DNA of 64,000 nucleotides from Acholoe squamosa (Eukaryota; Annelida; Polychaeta; Phyllodocida; Polynoidae): positions 3,586,181 through 3,650,180 of the forward strand of contig OX439035.1 of NCBI GenBank assembly GCA_949317995.1, written 5' to 3'. The notes below the pieces were generated by a model. That model ran no database searches. It was not told the origin of the DNA and worked only from the letters and a program-made list of their open reading frames with translations. Below are positions 52,804-63,570 of the stretch, piece after piece (the stretch's first letter is position 1; every line of letters begins with the position of its first letter). The position numbers and the translations under genes are program-made.

Positions 52804-55800
52804 TTCAATGTTGTCATTGTAGTGTTCTCCTTGTCCAGAATCAGGAGGTTGGTTGTCATGATGGTTGTCTTCTGTCTTTTTGTTGTCAATTTTGCCTGGT
52901 GTTGGGTCCCTGGATTTCTTTTGTTGCTGGGTCCAATCATCAGGGATTGGGAAATCTGCTGGGACCAGTAGTTTCTGGAAGGACACCTGGCGGGTGTTGG
53001 TGGGGGTGGAGGCAACAGGGATGAAAACAAAGTTGTTTCTTGTGTCGCTGGATTTGGACCTGCTTCTGTTTCCCTCCTGAGATTTGCTTCTGCCTGGTGA
53101 TTGATACCTGTTCTTGGAGCCTGATCTGCTGTTTGAGCCGGGTCTGGGGTTGTTATAACCTTGTTGATTTTGGTTGTATCCTGATTTAGGTTTATCGTCA
53201 TACTGCTTAATATTGCCATTTCCAGGGGGCTTGTTGTTATAATTGTTGTTATTGTACTGGTCCTTCCTGGATCTGTTATTGTTGTTGTTGTTATTGTTCC
53301 TTTGCCCATTGTAGTTATTATAGTTCATGGCGCACAAGTCTGAAGTTCGATTTGAGGCATGGGCTGCTTTGGCTGCTTCCATGACCAATTCTTGTTTTAA
53401 TGCTGCAGTCTCGGCTTCTCTAATGCTTTTGGGGCTGTCTGAGAGTACGACATTTTTTATTTCATCTTTGAGGCCATTTATGAGATAGTCCACTTGTACA
53501 GATTCATCCAGGTTGCTGTTGGATAGCAATAAGGTCATATCTGCTATGTATTCCTCCACAGTCTCCTTGGGTTGCTGCTTTCTGTTTCTATATCCTTTGA
53601 TTATTGTGGCAGGGTCAGGCTGGTTGAATCTGCTGAGAAAGGCGGCATAGACTGCCTCAGTGTCATACATGATTGGTTTGTCGAAAATGTTTGTGAAAAA
53701 CCATTGTGCTGCTCTGCCCTTTAAAAAGGTATACATACAGGATGCATGCATTGTTGGGCTGCGGGGGTATGCATTTCTTATATAGAATTTGAATTCTGCC
53801 AGGAATCTGGCTGCAGATCTGTAGGGCGAGGGTTTGTCAAAGGGTTCTGGCTTGTTAAAACAGCTTAATTGAGCAGATGTGAGTCGCTCAGGTTCAAAAC
53901 TCCTATATCCAGTAGGAGCGGAGAAATTGGATTGTCCTAGATTTGGTATCATTGGTGTGGACTGCGCTGCAGGCTGGTGGGCAGCTGCTTGGGCAGGTGG
54001 AGTGTTTGTAAACAAGCTATACATTGGTATAGGGTTGTTGTAGGGCGTGTGTGCCTGGTGGGGTATGTATACATTGTTGTAAACACTGCCTGAAAGTGAT
54101 GTGGCGGCTACCGGTGATGGACGAGTGGTAGAGGGCGCCATCTGGTGGGTTGTGGCTGAATTACCAAGACCTGCGTGTGTCGCGCCTTGTTGGGTGGGCG
54201 TGGCACCTGTCGCTACCATTCGGGTTGTATTTTGGAAAAGGCTTGGGGGGCTGAGCCTGTATCCTACCGGTACAGATGTCGGCATCCTGGTAGAGGTGCC
54301 CATAACATGTGAAGATTGGCCTGAAGGGGGTAGCCTAGTGTTGGTGGGTGAGAAAAGGCTGTTTTGGCCTTGGCTGGTAGGTGTTCTTGTCCTATCAATG
54401 GCCCTGAATATTTCAGATCTCATTCCATCAATATTTCTGTTGATTCTGTCAGACAGATTGGCTGACGCTATTTCAGACCTTCTCAGTACATCAGCGTTGT
54501 CCTGAGCTGCTTTTCTATGTATTTGGCCAATGTCATTCTCCAGGTGCGACTTCCAAGTGTCCATGTCATTTAACCTGTCATTTATTCTTGACAGTTGGCA
54601 GGAGGAGTCGTCTCCAATCCTTTTTATTTCAGCGGACAATAAGTTCATTTGTCCTGTTAATAGGTTGGAGAGGGAGTCATTGACTGCCTGGGTGCACTCT
54701 CTGACTATGTTCCTCGTCATGTCGTCCTGGTTGTACTCTGGAGGTGGAGCTGCAGTGGCCATGTTTGGGTAGGCAGGTGCTCTGTGCAGGTGGGGGAAGG
54801 TTACTTCTGTGTCTTCTTCAGAGGTGGATTCTGTCTGTAAATGGGCGGGGAAGTGACTGTTTCTGTGTAGTATGGGAGTAGTGGCCACAAGGTCGCCTCT
54901 TCTAGCTGCAGAGTCTAAGCTTCTTTGAAGTCTGTAAAATACAGGTGTATTTGGCCTTTGAGGGGAGGATGATTGCACTCTTCTCCTGGGCCTATGGGTG
55001 GGGTATGGCCTTTCAAAGGATCTGGCTCTTGGAGGCGTGCTCAGGGATGAATTTGGTGCTGGAGGTGTCGCCCTGTCTTCCTCAGAGGTAGAGTAGGGGT
55101 AGTAAGGCCTAGGGTTTCCTCCAGGTGGATTGCTATCAGGCTGTGGGTTTTGGTGCGGCCTTAGCAAATTGATGGGATTGGAGTTGTCTTGCCACTGCTC
55201 TTCTAGAATACGGTTTATCCTGTCTAGAAAAACAGAGGGACTCTCACCACACTGGTAGCTTGGTGTAGCTCCGGTTGGTATCAGTTGTACACGTCCTGTG
55301 TTGAGTCTGTTTTCTCTCCACCTGTGGATTGCTGAGTCTAGCCTGCTCCTCCAGTAATTGTCTGCTACTGATGGGTGGGCTTGGATGTCCGGTACAGTAA
55401 GGTTGTCCCAACTTAGGTCAGGTGTACACTGTGGGTCAGAATCACTGCTGGATGAGGGTGACCGTCCGGCAGCTTCCAGGGCTTCCTGCAGGCTATTGGA
55501 TCTTTCCTCTAGATGGCTATCTAGGTGGAGGTAACCAGGTGATTGATTTTCAGGCGTGCTGTATGTGGTACTTTGAAGACCACCTAATCTTAGGGGTGGT
55601 GATTCTGAGGGTGAATAGCCAGGTAGGGTGAGGTTTAAACCTGGTGGTGGGGCTCCTGCTGGTGTACTGGTAGGTGCACCTGTGTTGGTGTCCACTATGG
55701 TAGATGAGAAATGTAAGGTGTTTGAACTCACAGGTGTCTGTTTATGTGTGCGTCTATGGGCTGGTAGCACTGGGTCCAGCTGGAGCGCGTCTGGCGAGGA

Positions 55801-55911
55801 GTCTATCGGGGCGGCGTACTGTGTACTAGTGGCTTCTTGCTGGTCTCTGTCTTGAGATGTAGGGATACGTTGTGGGGCTGGCTCCTTTGGTAGGGTCTCA
55901 CTGTTGTCCAT
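52801..55911 (-). CDS. gag: Gag polyprotein
   Basis: The protein has 1,036 residues and starts at the first ATG after the primer-binding site (MDNSETLPKEPAPQR). The first ~400 residues are disordered, rich in Pro/Ser/Thr. A coiled-coil-like stretch follows (SDRINRNIDGMRSEIFRAID), then the retrotransposon gag homology region at about 690-850 (AQWFFTNIFDKP, FLSRFNQPD, ETVEEYIADMTLLL, YLINGLKDEIKNVVL). There is no CCHC knuckle. Nucleic-acid binding is probably by an Asn-rich and Arg/Ser-rich C-terminal region (RSRK, GRSKSQEGNRSRSKSS). It ends ...DNIE at UAG, after which pol continues in the same frame. It forms the capsid. Confidence 0.92.
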   Translation of the reverse strand: MDNSETLPKEPAPQRIPTSQDRDQQEATSTQYAAPIDSSPDALQLDPVLPAHRRTHKQTPVSSNTLHFSSTIVDTNTGAPTSTPAGAPPPGLNLTLPGYSPSESPPLRLGGLQSTTYSTPENQSPGYLHLDSHLEERSNSLQEALEAAGRSPSSSSDSDPQCTPDLSWDNLTVPDIQAHPSVADNYWRSRLDSAIHRWRENRLNTGRVQLIPTGATPSYQCGESPSVFLDRINRILEEQWQDNSNPINLLRPHQNPQPDSNPPGGNPRPYYPYSTSEEDRATPPAPNSSLSTPPRARSFERPYPTHRPRRRVQSSSPQRPNTPVFYRLQRSLDSAARRGDLVATTPILHRNSHFPAHLQTESTSEEDTEVTFPHLHRAPAYPNMATAAPPPEYNQDDMTRNIVRECTQAVNDSLSNLLTGQMNLLSAEIKRIGDDSSCQLSRINDRLNDMDTWKSHLENDIGQIHRKAAQDNADVLRRSEIASANLSDRINRNIDGMRSEIFRAIDRTRTPTSQGQNSLFSPTNTRLPPSGQSSHVMGTSTRMPTSVPVGYRLSPPSLFQNTTRMVATGATPTQQGATHAGLGNSATTHQMAPSTTRPSPVAATSLSGSVYNNVYIPHQAHTPYNNPIPMYSLFTNTPPAQAAAHQPAAQSTPMIPNLGQSNFSAPTGYRSFEPERLTSAQLSCFNKPEPFDKPSPYRSAARFLAEFKFYIRNAYPRSPTMHASCMYTFLKGRAAQWFFTNIFDKPIMYDTEAVYAAFLSRFNQPDPATIIKGYRNRKQQPKETVEEYIADMTLLLSNSNLDESVQVDYLINGLKDEIKNVVLSDSPKSIREAETAALKQELVMEAAKAAHASNRTSDLCAMNYNNYNGQRNNNNNNNNRSRKDQYNNNNYNNKPPGNGNIKQYDDKPKSGYNQNQQGYNNPRPGSNSRSGSKNRYQSPGRSKSQEGNRSRSKSSDTRNNFVFIPVASTPTNTRQVSFQKLLVPADFPIPDDWTQQQKKSRDPTPGKIDNKKTEDNHHDNQPPDSGQGEHYNDNIE

Positions 55912-55943
55912 GGCTCATGAGAGGTGGTAACTGTGGGATGATA

Positions 55944-55961
55944 CGTGAGGGTTTTCCACCA
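55944..55961 (-). other. Primer-binding site of the provirus
   Basis: One base inside the 5' LTR, the minus strand reads TGGTGGAAAACCCTCACG, beginning with the TGG that pairs with tRNA CCA. The tRNA was not assigned. Only about 50 nt separate the LTR from the gag ATG, an unusually short leader. Confidence 0.65.
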
Positions 55962-55962
55962 T

Positions 55963-56640
55963 TGTCAACGAGTCCGTAAATGATGAATAAGGATGAATAC
56001 AGACGAATCAGGAATCCAGTTTGATATCCACTTTATTCATAGAAGTCCACGAGGTATAGATGGTGATACAGTATAAAGGTGCCCAAAAGTGTCCAAGCCT
56101 AGCCCTTGAGCCAAGGGCCTTGATCTCACGTGAGTGTGTGAGGTATGAAGTATGAAGGTGGAAAGATGAGTGAGCTGCTCCCTCCACAGGTATTTGTAGT
56201 AGGAGCTGCTCACCCAGCTCATCCTAAAAATAGTATCAGGTGAGCTAAATATAGTAACTGGGGAACTCCAGTGCAGGTATGTAGGGGAGATCCCAAACAT
56301 AGCACTGGGGTTCGCAGAGTTCAGTGTGGTTCTAAATATAGCTGCTGGGAACTCCCGGTATGCTGTGAGCTGCTCATGATCAATGGGCATGTCATCCAGC
56401 ATGGGGAGTTGTTTCTAAACATTGTCTGCTAGGAATTTCCAGCATGCAGTGGGCTGCTTGTGATTGACGGCGTATCCTCCAGTGGGAGGAGGCGGGGTCA
56501 CTGAGTGCAGTTGACACCGCCAGCCTTTGGTCTATGGGTATGGCTTGGCTTGTGGGTAGACTCGGACACTGGGTTACATGGTAGAGTCAAAGGTGAAAAA
56601 TAAATATGATAAGTACAATACCTATAACGGTCTACTGACA
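55963..56640 (-). repeat. 5' LTR, 678 bp
   Basis: Same length and ends as the 3' copy; it drives transcription of the provirus on the minus strand. AATAAA (minus) is at about 56032-56037. Confidence 0.95.
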
Positions 56641-56644
56641 GACT

Positions 56645-57562
56645 CATGGTATATCTACCTAACCGTGTGCTGGCAATGTTTGTCCGCCATGTCACGTAGC
56701 AGGGGGCTAAATGTAACTCACGCTTAAAGATGTTGTCTCCTTGCATTTATCTCATAGTTTTAGAATCTTAAAACAATGAAATTCTACTGAACTGCGGTTT
56801 GTTTACATGATCAGAATGTCACGTGACCTAGCCATGGAATACGGGAATGCTGTATTCCATTGCCCCTTGTGTTATGAATGTCCTTGGTTAAACCTATGAG
56901 ACTGTCGTAATTACCATGAAATAAAGAAATAATATAAATAGCTACATATACCTATAAATTAGTAGTTCGTTCATACTACTTGGATGTGCCTATATATTAC
57001 TTAGGAGTATGAGATGAAAAAAGAAATTTTTAAAACGAAGAAATGCAGCAAACCACGTAATGTATATCGGGCATATACCATGAGGTAACCCTGGCAACGT
57101 TCTATGAGGAAGTATTTTATGTATACTAACCCGGGAAGGGGGGGGGGGCATTGTGCAGTCAGTCGTTTCTGAGACCTCCCCAGCTGGGAGAGTTATGTGG
57201 GCAGGGAGAGTGGGGCTCTAAACATCTGGGCCAAAGTCACAAAATCATTGAAATGTTGGAAGAAAAATGAACAGAAATTCGAAAATAAATCAGAAGAATT
57301 TTTAAACGTGAGGATACATAGAAAGAATACAGCCAATTTAGTAAAAGAAATAACTCCTTTAAGAAAATAGAGAGATTTGTAAACCAGGGGTCAAAATTAT
57401 GGGGCCTCAAATGACCCTTTAATATCTTATTTCTTATCTCCGATCTTCTCAAAACTACTCCTGACTGACCACTAACTGTTTGAGGGTCTCCAGTGAGTAC
57501 CAACTGCCGCTCTACCACCCATGTTATCTGTGACAGCTGGGGTTTAACCACCCCATGCTTAA
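56645..57562. other. No supported gene
   Basis: Right flank of the provirus. A G-run lies at about 57139-57150. Open frames are short and unremarkable. Confidence 0.5.
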
Positions 57563-57965
57563 CTCCCCGGGGGGGGGGGCACTCCACATGATTTGGTACA
57601 CCATGTGTGCGGCTGGCAAGGCCACTTTTTGGGACAAAATCTCCCTAACAAGGGTCCTATTTCTTTAGAAAAATCCCCCCAACAAGGGTCTATTTTAAGG
57701 AAATCTCCATAACAAGGGTCTACTTTTGAGCAAAAAGCCTATGGTTCAGGCAAATTTTGCTGTTCTTTCGAGACACTTCCCAACAAATTGACATTTTTGA
57801 GTCAATTTTCATAATGTGATTTCATTGATCAGACTTTCCTTCCAAAACATGGAGATTTTGGCTAAAAATGCCCTGGCAAGGGTGGACTTTCGAGGGTAAA
57901 ATCTGTCAGAGGCCCTGCCACACACCCCCTTCAAAATAAATTCAAGTGCCCCCCCCCCCTGGGAG
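57563..57965. mobile_element. 403-bp MITE with G-run ends
   Basis: Left end CTCCCCGGGGGGGGGGGCACT; the right end on the minus strand is CTCCCAGG plus a G-run and GCACT. Inside, AACAAGGGTC and variants recur four times with TCTCCATAACAAGG-like spacing. No target duplication was resolved. Confidence 0.65.
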
Positions 57966-58244
57966 CTGATATGTTGGACTTGTTAAAAAAAAAAGTATAA
58001 ATTCTGGAGTGGCATAAATTTTGTATTTGCAAAATTCAAGAAGCCTAGGCATGTGTGACTATTTTAGGGAGCAGAACTCTGGTTGCTAGGACCTGGAGGG
58101 GGGCAGATTACATAGGCAATGTACTAGAAAAAGACACCTTTTTGCTGATTTCTTTTCTAATACTTAGGGGGTTAAGACTGATAAGGGCCGCACTGGTTGC
58201 AATGGCGCCAGTGCTGCTCCCAAGAATATTTAGCTTAGAATTCT

Positions 58245-58298
58245 GAACTCTCATCTCTGTACCAATGTGAGAGTCACGGTGGTACAGAGATGAGAGTT
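58245..58298. repeat. Perfect 19-bp-arm hairpin
   Basis: AACTCTCATCTCTGTACCA (58245-58263) and its complement (58280-58298) flank a 16-nt loop that itself contains GAGAGT. Confidence 0.85.
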
Positions 58299-59154
58299 TA
58301 GGTTCCTAAGCTACAGAATATTATGACTCCACACCAACAAATATTGAAAAATGTCAGTCGCCATTATGAACATATGTTGAACTCGCCAGTGTTATGTACG
58401 GATGCATGGACGGGCTTGGCAATGGTGTTTAGTTGTCTCTGTTACCCTTAATGAATGGAAACCCGGTCACTCCCGGGCGGTGCGAAGTGAAGTTCTTGAG
58501 ATGAATGGTCCTGTTTAATTCTGCCCACAAATACAAAGCAAAGGCATAACATGGCATCAGAAGTGTGTGGTATGATTGGATCCATCTAAGTGATGATAAT
58601 GTGAAAATACGGTAGAGTGAGTACATATAGTTTGAGGATGCAAGCCATCTGAACTGAACCTTGACTGAACAGACAAAGTGACAGGTATTTCTAGTTGTTA
58701 TTCACAGTACTGAGTGAGAAAAAATGCTAACCGTCAAACCACCAAGCAGATTTAGCCCTCAGGCTGAGGAGAACATAGCTCAGGCCTGGAAGGATTGGCA
58801 GCAGGAGTTTAGGTTATATCTAGTGGCAGATGAAAAGACAGCAGTGGGAGGGGAAACTAAAGTTGTCATGCTGCTGTGCAGTATGGGATCCCGCTTGATA
58901 AAGGTGTTTAACAAGTTTGTTTTTGCCACTGCTGGGGATGAAAAGAAACTGGACTTGGTCCTTGGAAAATTTGATAAATATTTTGAACCTAAAAATCTGA
59001 TGAAAGGCTACATAACAAGGTTTGGACAGTGCACACAGGGGACAAATAAATCAGAGGCAGAATACATTGCAACTGTTAGAGAGCTGGCAAGCTAGTGTGA
59101 GTTTGAAAACTCAGAAGAGTGGCAGGTTTGTGTGCAAATATCAAATGGAGTTAG

Positions 59155-59731
59155 AGACAAGAAATTAAAGGACAGGTTGTGGGAGGATGATCTTGAATTA
59201 CTGGTGCTACTCCTAGTGCAGGTACTGGGTCAAATGTGAATACTGTTGGCTTCTACTCAGCCCGAGGCTGTGGCCGTAGGCGAGGTTGGGGTGCAGATCA
59301 CTATCTGGCTCAAGGCCATCACCAGAATCAAGGTCAAGGCCATCACCAGAATCAAGGTCAAGGACAGCACCAGAATCAAGGTCAAGGACACCAACAGAGC
59401 CATGGTCATGACAACATTCGCGGTCGTGGAGGTCGTGGGGTTAACAGAGGTTATGGTTACAATGAGAATGGACAGTTATGTGGGAACTGTGGTTATGTCC
59501 ACAGACCTAGGCATTGTCAAGCCTATAACCAGTCGTGTAATTACTGCTACAAACTTGGACGTTTTGCTCGTGATAGGTTGCCAATCACAGAAAAATGTAC
59601 ATTTTGCTTCAAATGACTATGACAATCAGATGCATGGGTATGAAGAATATGGTGCAGTGGGTGGTGCTGAGTATGAACATGAGCCAGATAATATTGACAA
59701 AAACAGACAAAAGAGCATGTCGTCAGTAGAC
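59155..59731 (+). repeat. Gag segment, left arm of an inverted duplication
   Basis: It matches 60595-61117 in reverse orientation, from AGACA(A/G)AAATTAAAGGACA to AAAAGAGCATGT. The repeat number of the short minisatellite differs. Confidence 0.85.
59306..59420 (+). repeat. Short tandem repeat in gag (CACCAGAATCAAGGTCAAGG)
   Basis: Four near-copies encode HHQNQGQG-type repeats, an in-frame minisatellite within the Gag C-terminal region. The inverted copy at about 60940 has fewer units. Confidence 0.85.
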
Positions 59732-60447
59732 CTGAGTACAAAGTGTGATGGGTTTATTTTATTTAAGATAGATACAGGTGCAGAGTGTTCTCTAATATCA
59801 AGGAAGACATATGAGTCAATGTGTAGCAGGCCAAAACTCTTTCACTCAAACATAGCGGTACCCATCGAAATCACTCGGAATGGTACAACTGCCAGTAGAG
59901 TATAAAGGGGTACAGTATAATATAAAGTGTGAAGTTCTGGATGGCCCAAACATGCCAAACATATTGTCTGAAATGGATAGTGTACCTATGAACTTGGTAA
60001 ACAAAGTTTATTTTGTTGATTCAGTTCCAAAAGCTGCAAAGGATATTCATGCTCAGTTTAAAGATGTGTTTCAGGGCATTGGTAAAATTCCTGGCAAATA
60101 TGATTTGTTGTGTGACCCAAATGTTACGCCCGTTGCCCACCCACCCTGCCCCATACCAGCAGCTTTGCGCGAGCCTGCAAGAGAGAAACTGAATCAGCTG
60201 GAGTCAATGGGTATCATTAGAAAGGTAGCTGTGGGTGAGTCGACTGCCTGGTGCAGTGCTCTACATGTTGTCAACAAAAAGACATCAGGTCCTAGTAAAG
60301 ATGTCCAGAATGTCCATGATTCCAAAGCGTATCAGGGCCCATAACTTGTGGAAATCTTTAATGTGGAGCAATCTTGAAGTTACACAACGACAACATTCTC
60401 GGACATCAACTAAGTAGAGTGTTGGCTGTTGGGCACTTCGCTGGACA

Positions 60448-61117
60448 TCAATGATTCCTTCTGCTGCTGTCTATGACTGGCTTGGCATATGGCACAATCT
60501 GGGAATTCATGCCTGGCCAGGACAGAATATCTCGGGCCAGCTGTTTGGGATGGACCATGCCTAAATGTCCTTCGTCTACTGACCACATGCTCTTTTGTCT
60601 GTTTTTGTCAATATTATCTGGCTCATGATCATACTCAGCACCACCCACTGCACCATATTCTTCATACCCATGCATCTGATTGTCATAGTCATTTGAAGCA
60701 AAATGTACATTTTTCTGTGATTGGCAACGTATCACGAGCAAAACGTCCAAGTTTGTAGCAGTAATTACACGACTGGTTATAGGCTTGACACTGCCTAGGT
60801 CTGTGGACATAACCACAGTTCCCACATAACTGTCCATTCTCATTGTAACCATAACCTCCATAATCTCAACAACCTCTGTTAACCCCACGACCTCCACGAC
60901 CGCGAATGTTGTCATGGCCATGGCTCTGTTGGTGTCCTTGACCTTGATTCTGGTGATGGCCTTGAGCCAGATAGTGATCTGCACCCCAACCTCGCCCGCG
61001 GCCACAGCCTCGGGCTGAGTAGAAGCCAACAGTATTCACATTTGACCCAGTACCTGCACTAGGAGTAGCACCAGTAATTCAAGATCATCCTGCCACAACT
61101 TGTCCTTTAATTTCTGT
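60448..61117 (-). pseudogene. Inverted gag copy fused to an integrase zinc-finger fragment
   Basis: On the minus strand this reads through the same gag knuckle region as 59236-59720. It then switches at about 60595 directly into integrase-like sequence (DEGHLGMVHPKQLARDILSWPG), the H-x-G-H...R...W-P-G part of the HHCC finger. Protease, RT and RNase H are missing between them. It ends at a C-run that belongs to a MITE fragment. Confidence 0.7.
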
Positions 61118-61166
61118 CTCCCCCCCCCCAAACCCACCAACCCTCCCCCCCCGTTATTAAAAATCC
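61118..61166 (-). mobile_element. Fragment of the TAA MITE family
   Basis: CCCCCAAACCCACCAACCC, a C-run and GTTATTAAAAA match the right end of copies 1-3; the element is truncated and adjoins the inverted gag copy. Confidence 0.6.
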
Positions 61167-61305
61167 CAGCAAATCTTCCTGAAGTTGAGTCAAAGTGTGT
61201 GAGCCTTCATGCAGTGTGCTCCTGGAAATTTTATTTGCGTCAACCATTGCCAGGGCTGACTCAGCTTCACATAGACTGACACATGCGTTATGACTCATCT
61301 TCACA

Positions 61306-61425
61306 TACAATGACGCATTGGGTTATGACGCAGTATGATGCACAATGACATATGGGTTATGACATAGTATGACACATAATGACGCATGGGTTATGATGCA
61401 GTATCACGCATGATGACGCACTGAC
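61306..61425 (+). repeat. 34-35-bp tandem repeat
   Basis: Unit AATGACGCATGGGTTATGA, YGCAGTATGAYGCAC, about three and a half copies. Confidence 0.85.
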
Positions 61426-62050
61426 CAATTTTTGCTTGTGGGGGGCTAGGAATGGGGGGGATTGTGGATTTTTATTTTTGGCTTTATTGTGAACATCAAT
61501 TCATCTGATTATCCTGTTTCCATGTGAAGATATCTTTCCTCACAACATCATGTTTTACCCATTCTCCTTGGAAATGGATGGTTGTGGTGTTGATAGATGA
61601 TTCCTTGTAGTTTTCCTGGGAATACCTGTTCAAATCAAAACAAATAATCATAAACACAAAACAGAAACAGTCTAAATCTAGACCACCCCAGTCCCACCCA
61701 TATTGACAATGAATGGTCATTCACTTAGTCCCCAGATACCAGAACTTATAACTTAGCATTCTGAATCCCCTAAATTTCCATAGGCTTTACTCATAGTTCT
61801 AAATCTACTACTATCTTGGGGTATTGCCACTTAATCTTGGAATTAACAGTAAGGCATGTTCAGACATAATCAGTAATAACAATATATTACTGTAGAAATA
61901 CCTATCAACTGGGATTTGAAGAACAAATTAATCTAGAACTGTGTGACCACCTACCAGCACATCTGTCCTCCTTGGCTCTCTCTACTTGTCTGTTTGAACT
62001 CAGGAGGAAAGGGAGGGAAATTTAAAATGGACCAATCAGAACACAGAATA
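61426..62050. other. No supported gene
   Basis: AT-rich sequence; open frames are short and without motifs. Confidence 0.5.
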
Positions 62051-62084
62051 CTATGTAGTGTGTCACCTTGCGTGAAGTTGTGTC

Positions 62085-63260
62085 ATAATGAGTGAGAGTT
62101 GACAGAAGTTGACACAGGTTGATGCATGCTGACAGAGTCTGTTATACCCATATTGGATACATCTACCTACTCAATACAGACCATTTTTACCATCATATTA
62201 AAAAGTCCTATTTATTTCCCCTAATCATATGTGACCTAGCTGATCACTAGACATCAAACTTTTTATATTCTGCTAAACCAGGCCCAACAGATGCATAGAT
62301 CACATGTAAAATGCAGATAAGTCCAACTCAGTGCTAAGTCCCATAGACAAAACAAATCATCTTTTTTGTCTTATATATGCACCGAATTCCATATTCTTCA
62401 GTATCATTATGTTCCTGATTTATGTATATTTCATATCATGTAAGAAAGAAAACGGCTATATGCAACATAATCTATCATATTGACATTCAATCAATTGGCC
62501 CATTCTGTAAAGTACAAGCAGTTAGAATTTGTACAGATTCCATAGTCTCTCATTGTGAATTTGAGTCATGCTGAGTGAGAGCTACTGTAATCTCCCGCGT
62601 ATAAGGCGCAGCCCGCGTATAAGGCGCACCTAGAGTTTTGGAAAATTCACAAAAAAACTGAAAAATTCATAACTTTGGTTCTACTGAATGAATTTTCAAA
62701 ATTCAAAAAACTATGTGTAGCTTGGACCACCCTGGACCCTCCTGGGCCCCCTTATGTTCTTTTATGACCAAGAGGGCATGTAAGATATCAAAAGAAAGGT
62801 CTTGGTGCCCCCCTTGTGGATCCAATGAGAACTATACGCGGGAGATTACGGTAGCAATTATTGATGCATGCTGACAATTGTTCAGCAAGTCGTCCCTCAC
62901 ATCTTTATGGAAGTGAGTGATTATTTGTCAAGCTGTGTGGGAGTGGGTGACTATTGACACATGTTGGCGTATGCTTTAAGAATAATAATACCCAATCTTC
63001 CCCCACATCTTTATCACAGTGAGTGATTGTTCGTCAAACTGAGTGAAAGTTGACAAGTTTAGACACTTGCAGACGCATGCTCACGTAGTCTCCCCTACCA
63101 TCTGTATCAAAGTGAGTGTTCGTTCGTCAAGCTCAGTGAGACTTGACCAGTATTGACACATGCTGACGAACATTCACCAAAACTTTCCTACCACCATTAT
63201 TGAAGTAAGTGATGGTTTGTCAAGCTGAGTGAGAGTTGACTCAGTATGACACAAGACAAC
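62085..63260 (+). repeat. About 115-bp satellite units with AGTGAGAGTTGACA
   Basis: Units with GTGAGTGATTGTTCGTCAAAC, TGAGTGARAGTTGACA and CATGCTGACG recur near 62090, 62565, 62900, 63015, 63115 and 63205. The MITE at 62585 interrupts one of them. Confidence 0.75.
62585..62851. mobile_element. 267-bp TA-flanked MITE (ATAAGGCGC type)
   Basis: Ends CTGTAATCTCCCGCGTATA and CCGTAATCTCCCGCGTATA (right end, minus strand), with TA on both sides (62583-62584, 62852-62853). GCGTATAAGGCGCA is doubled at the left end. Tc1/mariner-type non-autonomous element. Confidence 0.9.
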
Positions 63261-63487
63261 ACAGTTGGTTGTCACACAAAAGTTATCGCACATCATCACT
63301 CACCATGACTCATCTTCACTCAGATTTACTGGGATATGACCACTCCCTTAGCGGGAATCCGGAATTTGGCGCGCATTTGGCGCCACCGCATAAAGGAATC
63401 CCACGTGACGTCACACCGCGTCACGGCGGCCATATTGGAAATACAGGGACTCCCCCCCCACCCACATGAAAGCACTGTTTACTGTAG

Positions 63488-63570
63488 CAGGGCTGTCAAG
63501 TCTCACGCCCTGGGCGTGAGACTCACGCATTTTGACACTTTCTCACGTTCTCACGCATAGACAAAGCATT
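63488..63570. repeat. TCTCACGC-rich repeat
   Basis: GTCTCACGCCC and its inverse GGGCGTGAGAC form a small palindrome at about 63501-63525, followed by several TCTCACGCAT copies. Probably one end of a dispersed element; its other end was not found. Confidence 0.45.

Larger units (their letters stand above)
39440..56640 (-). mobile_element. Complete endogenous Ty3/gypsy-type retrovirus, 17.2 kb
   Basis: Two 678-bp LTRs with only two differences seen bound the element, and GACT flanks it on both sides (39436-39439, 56641-56644). The minus-strand order is 5' LTR, primer-binding site, gag, UAG, pol (protease, RT, RNase H, integrase), accessory ORFs, env, a 3' accessory region and 3' LTR. Gag, pol and env are long and open, so this is a young insertion. 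At 17.2 kb it is well over the usual 5-10 kb for gypsy elements, mainly through the 3' region and long gag. Confidence 0.95.
58724..60344 (+). pseudogene. Broken gypsy-type gag-protease-pol fragment
   Basis: The Gag N-terminal part is 58724-59095 (WKDWQQEFRLYLVADEKT, YITRFGQCTQGTNKSEAEYI), ending at a TAG. Double zinc-knuckle-type cysteines follow (CGNCGYVHRPRHC, CNYCYKLGRFARD) at about 59480-59580. The protease active site is FKIDTGAECSLIS (about 59766). The start of RT follows (PREPAREKLNQLESMGIIRK-type region at about 60160-60220: HPPCPIPAALREPAREKL). The segments lie in different frames. RT stops near 60344. It resembles the K02A2.6-like gypsy group. Confidence 0.75.
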
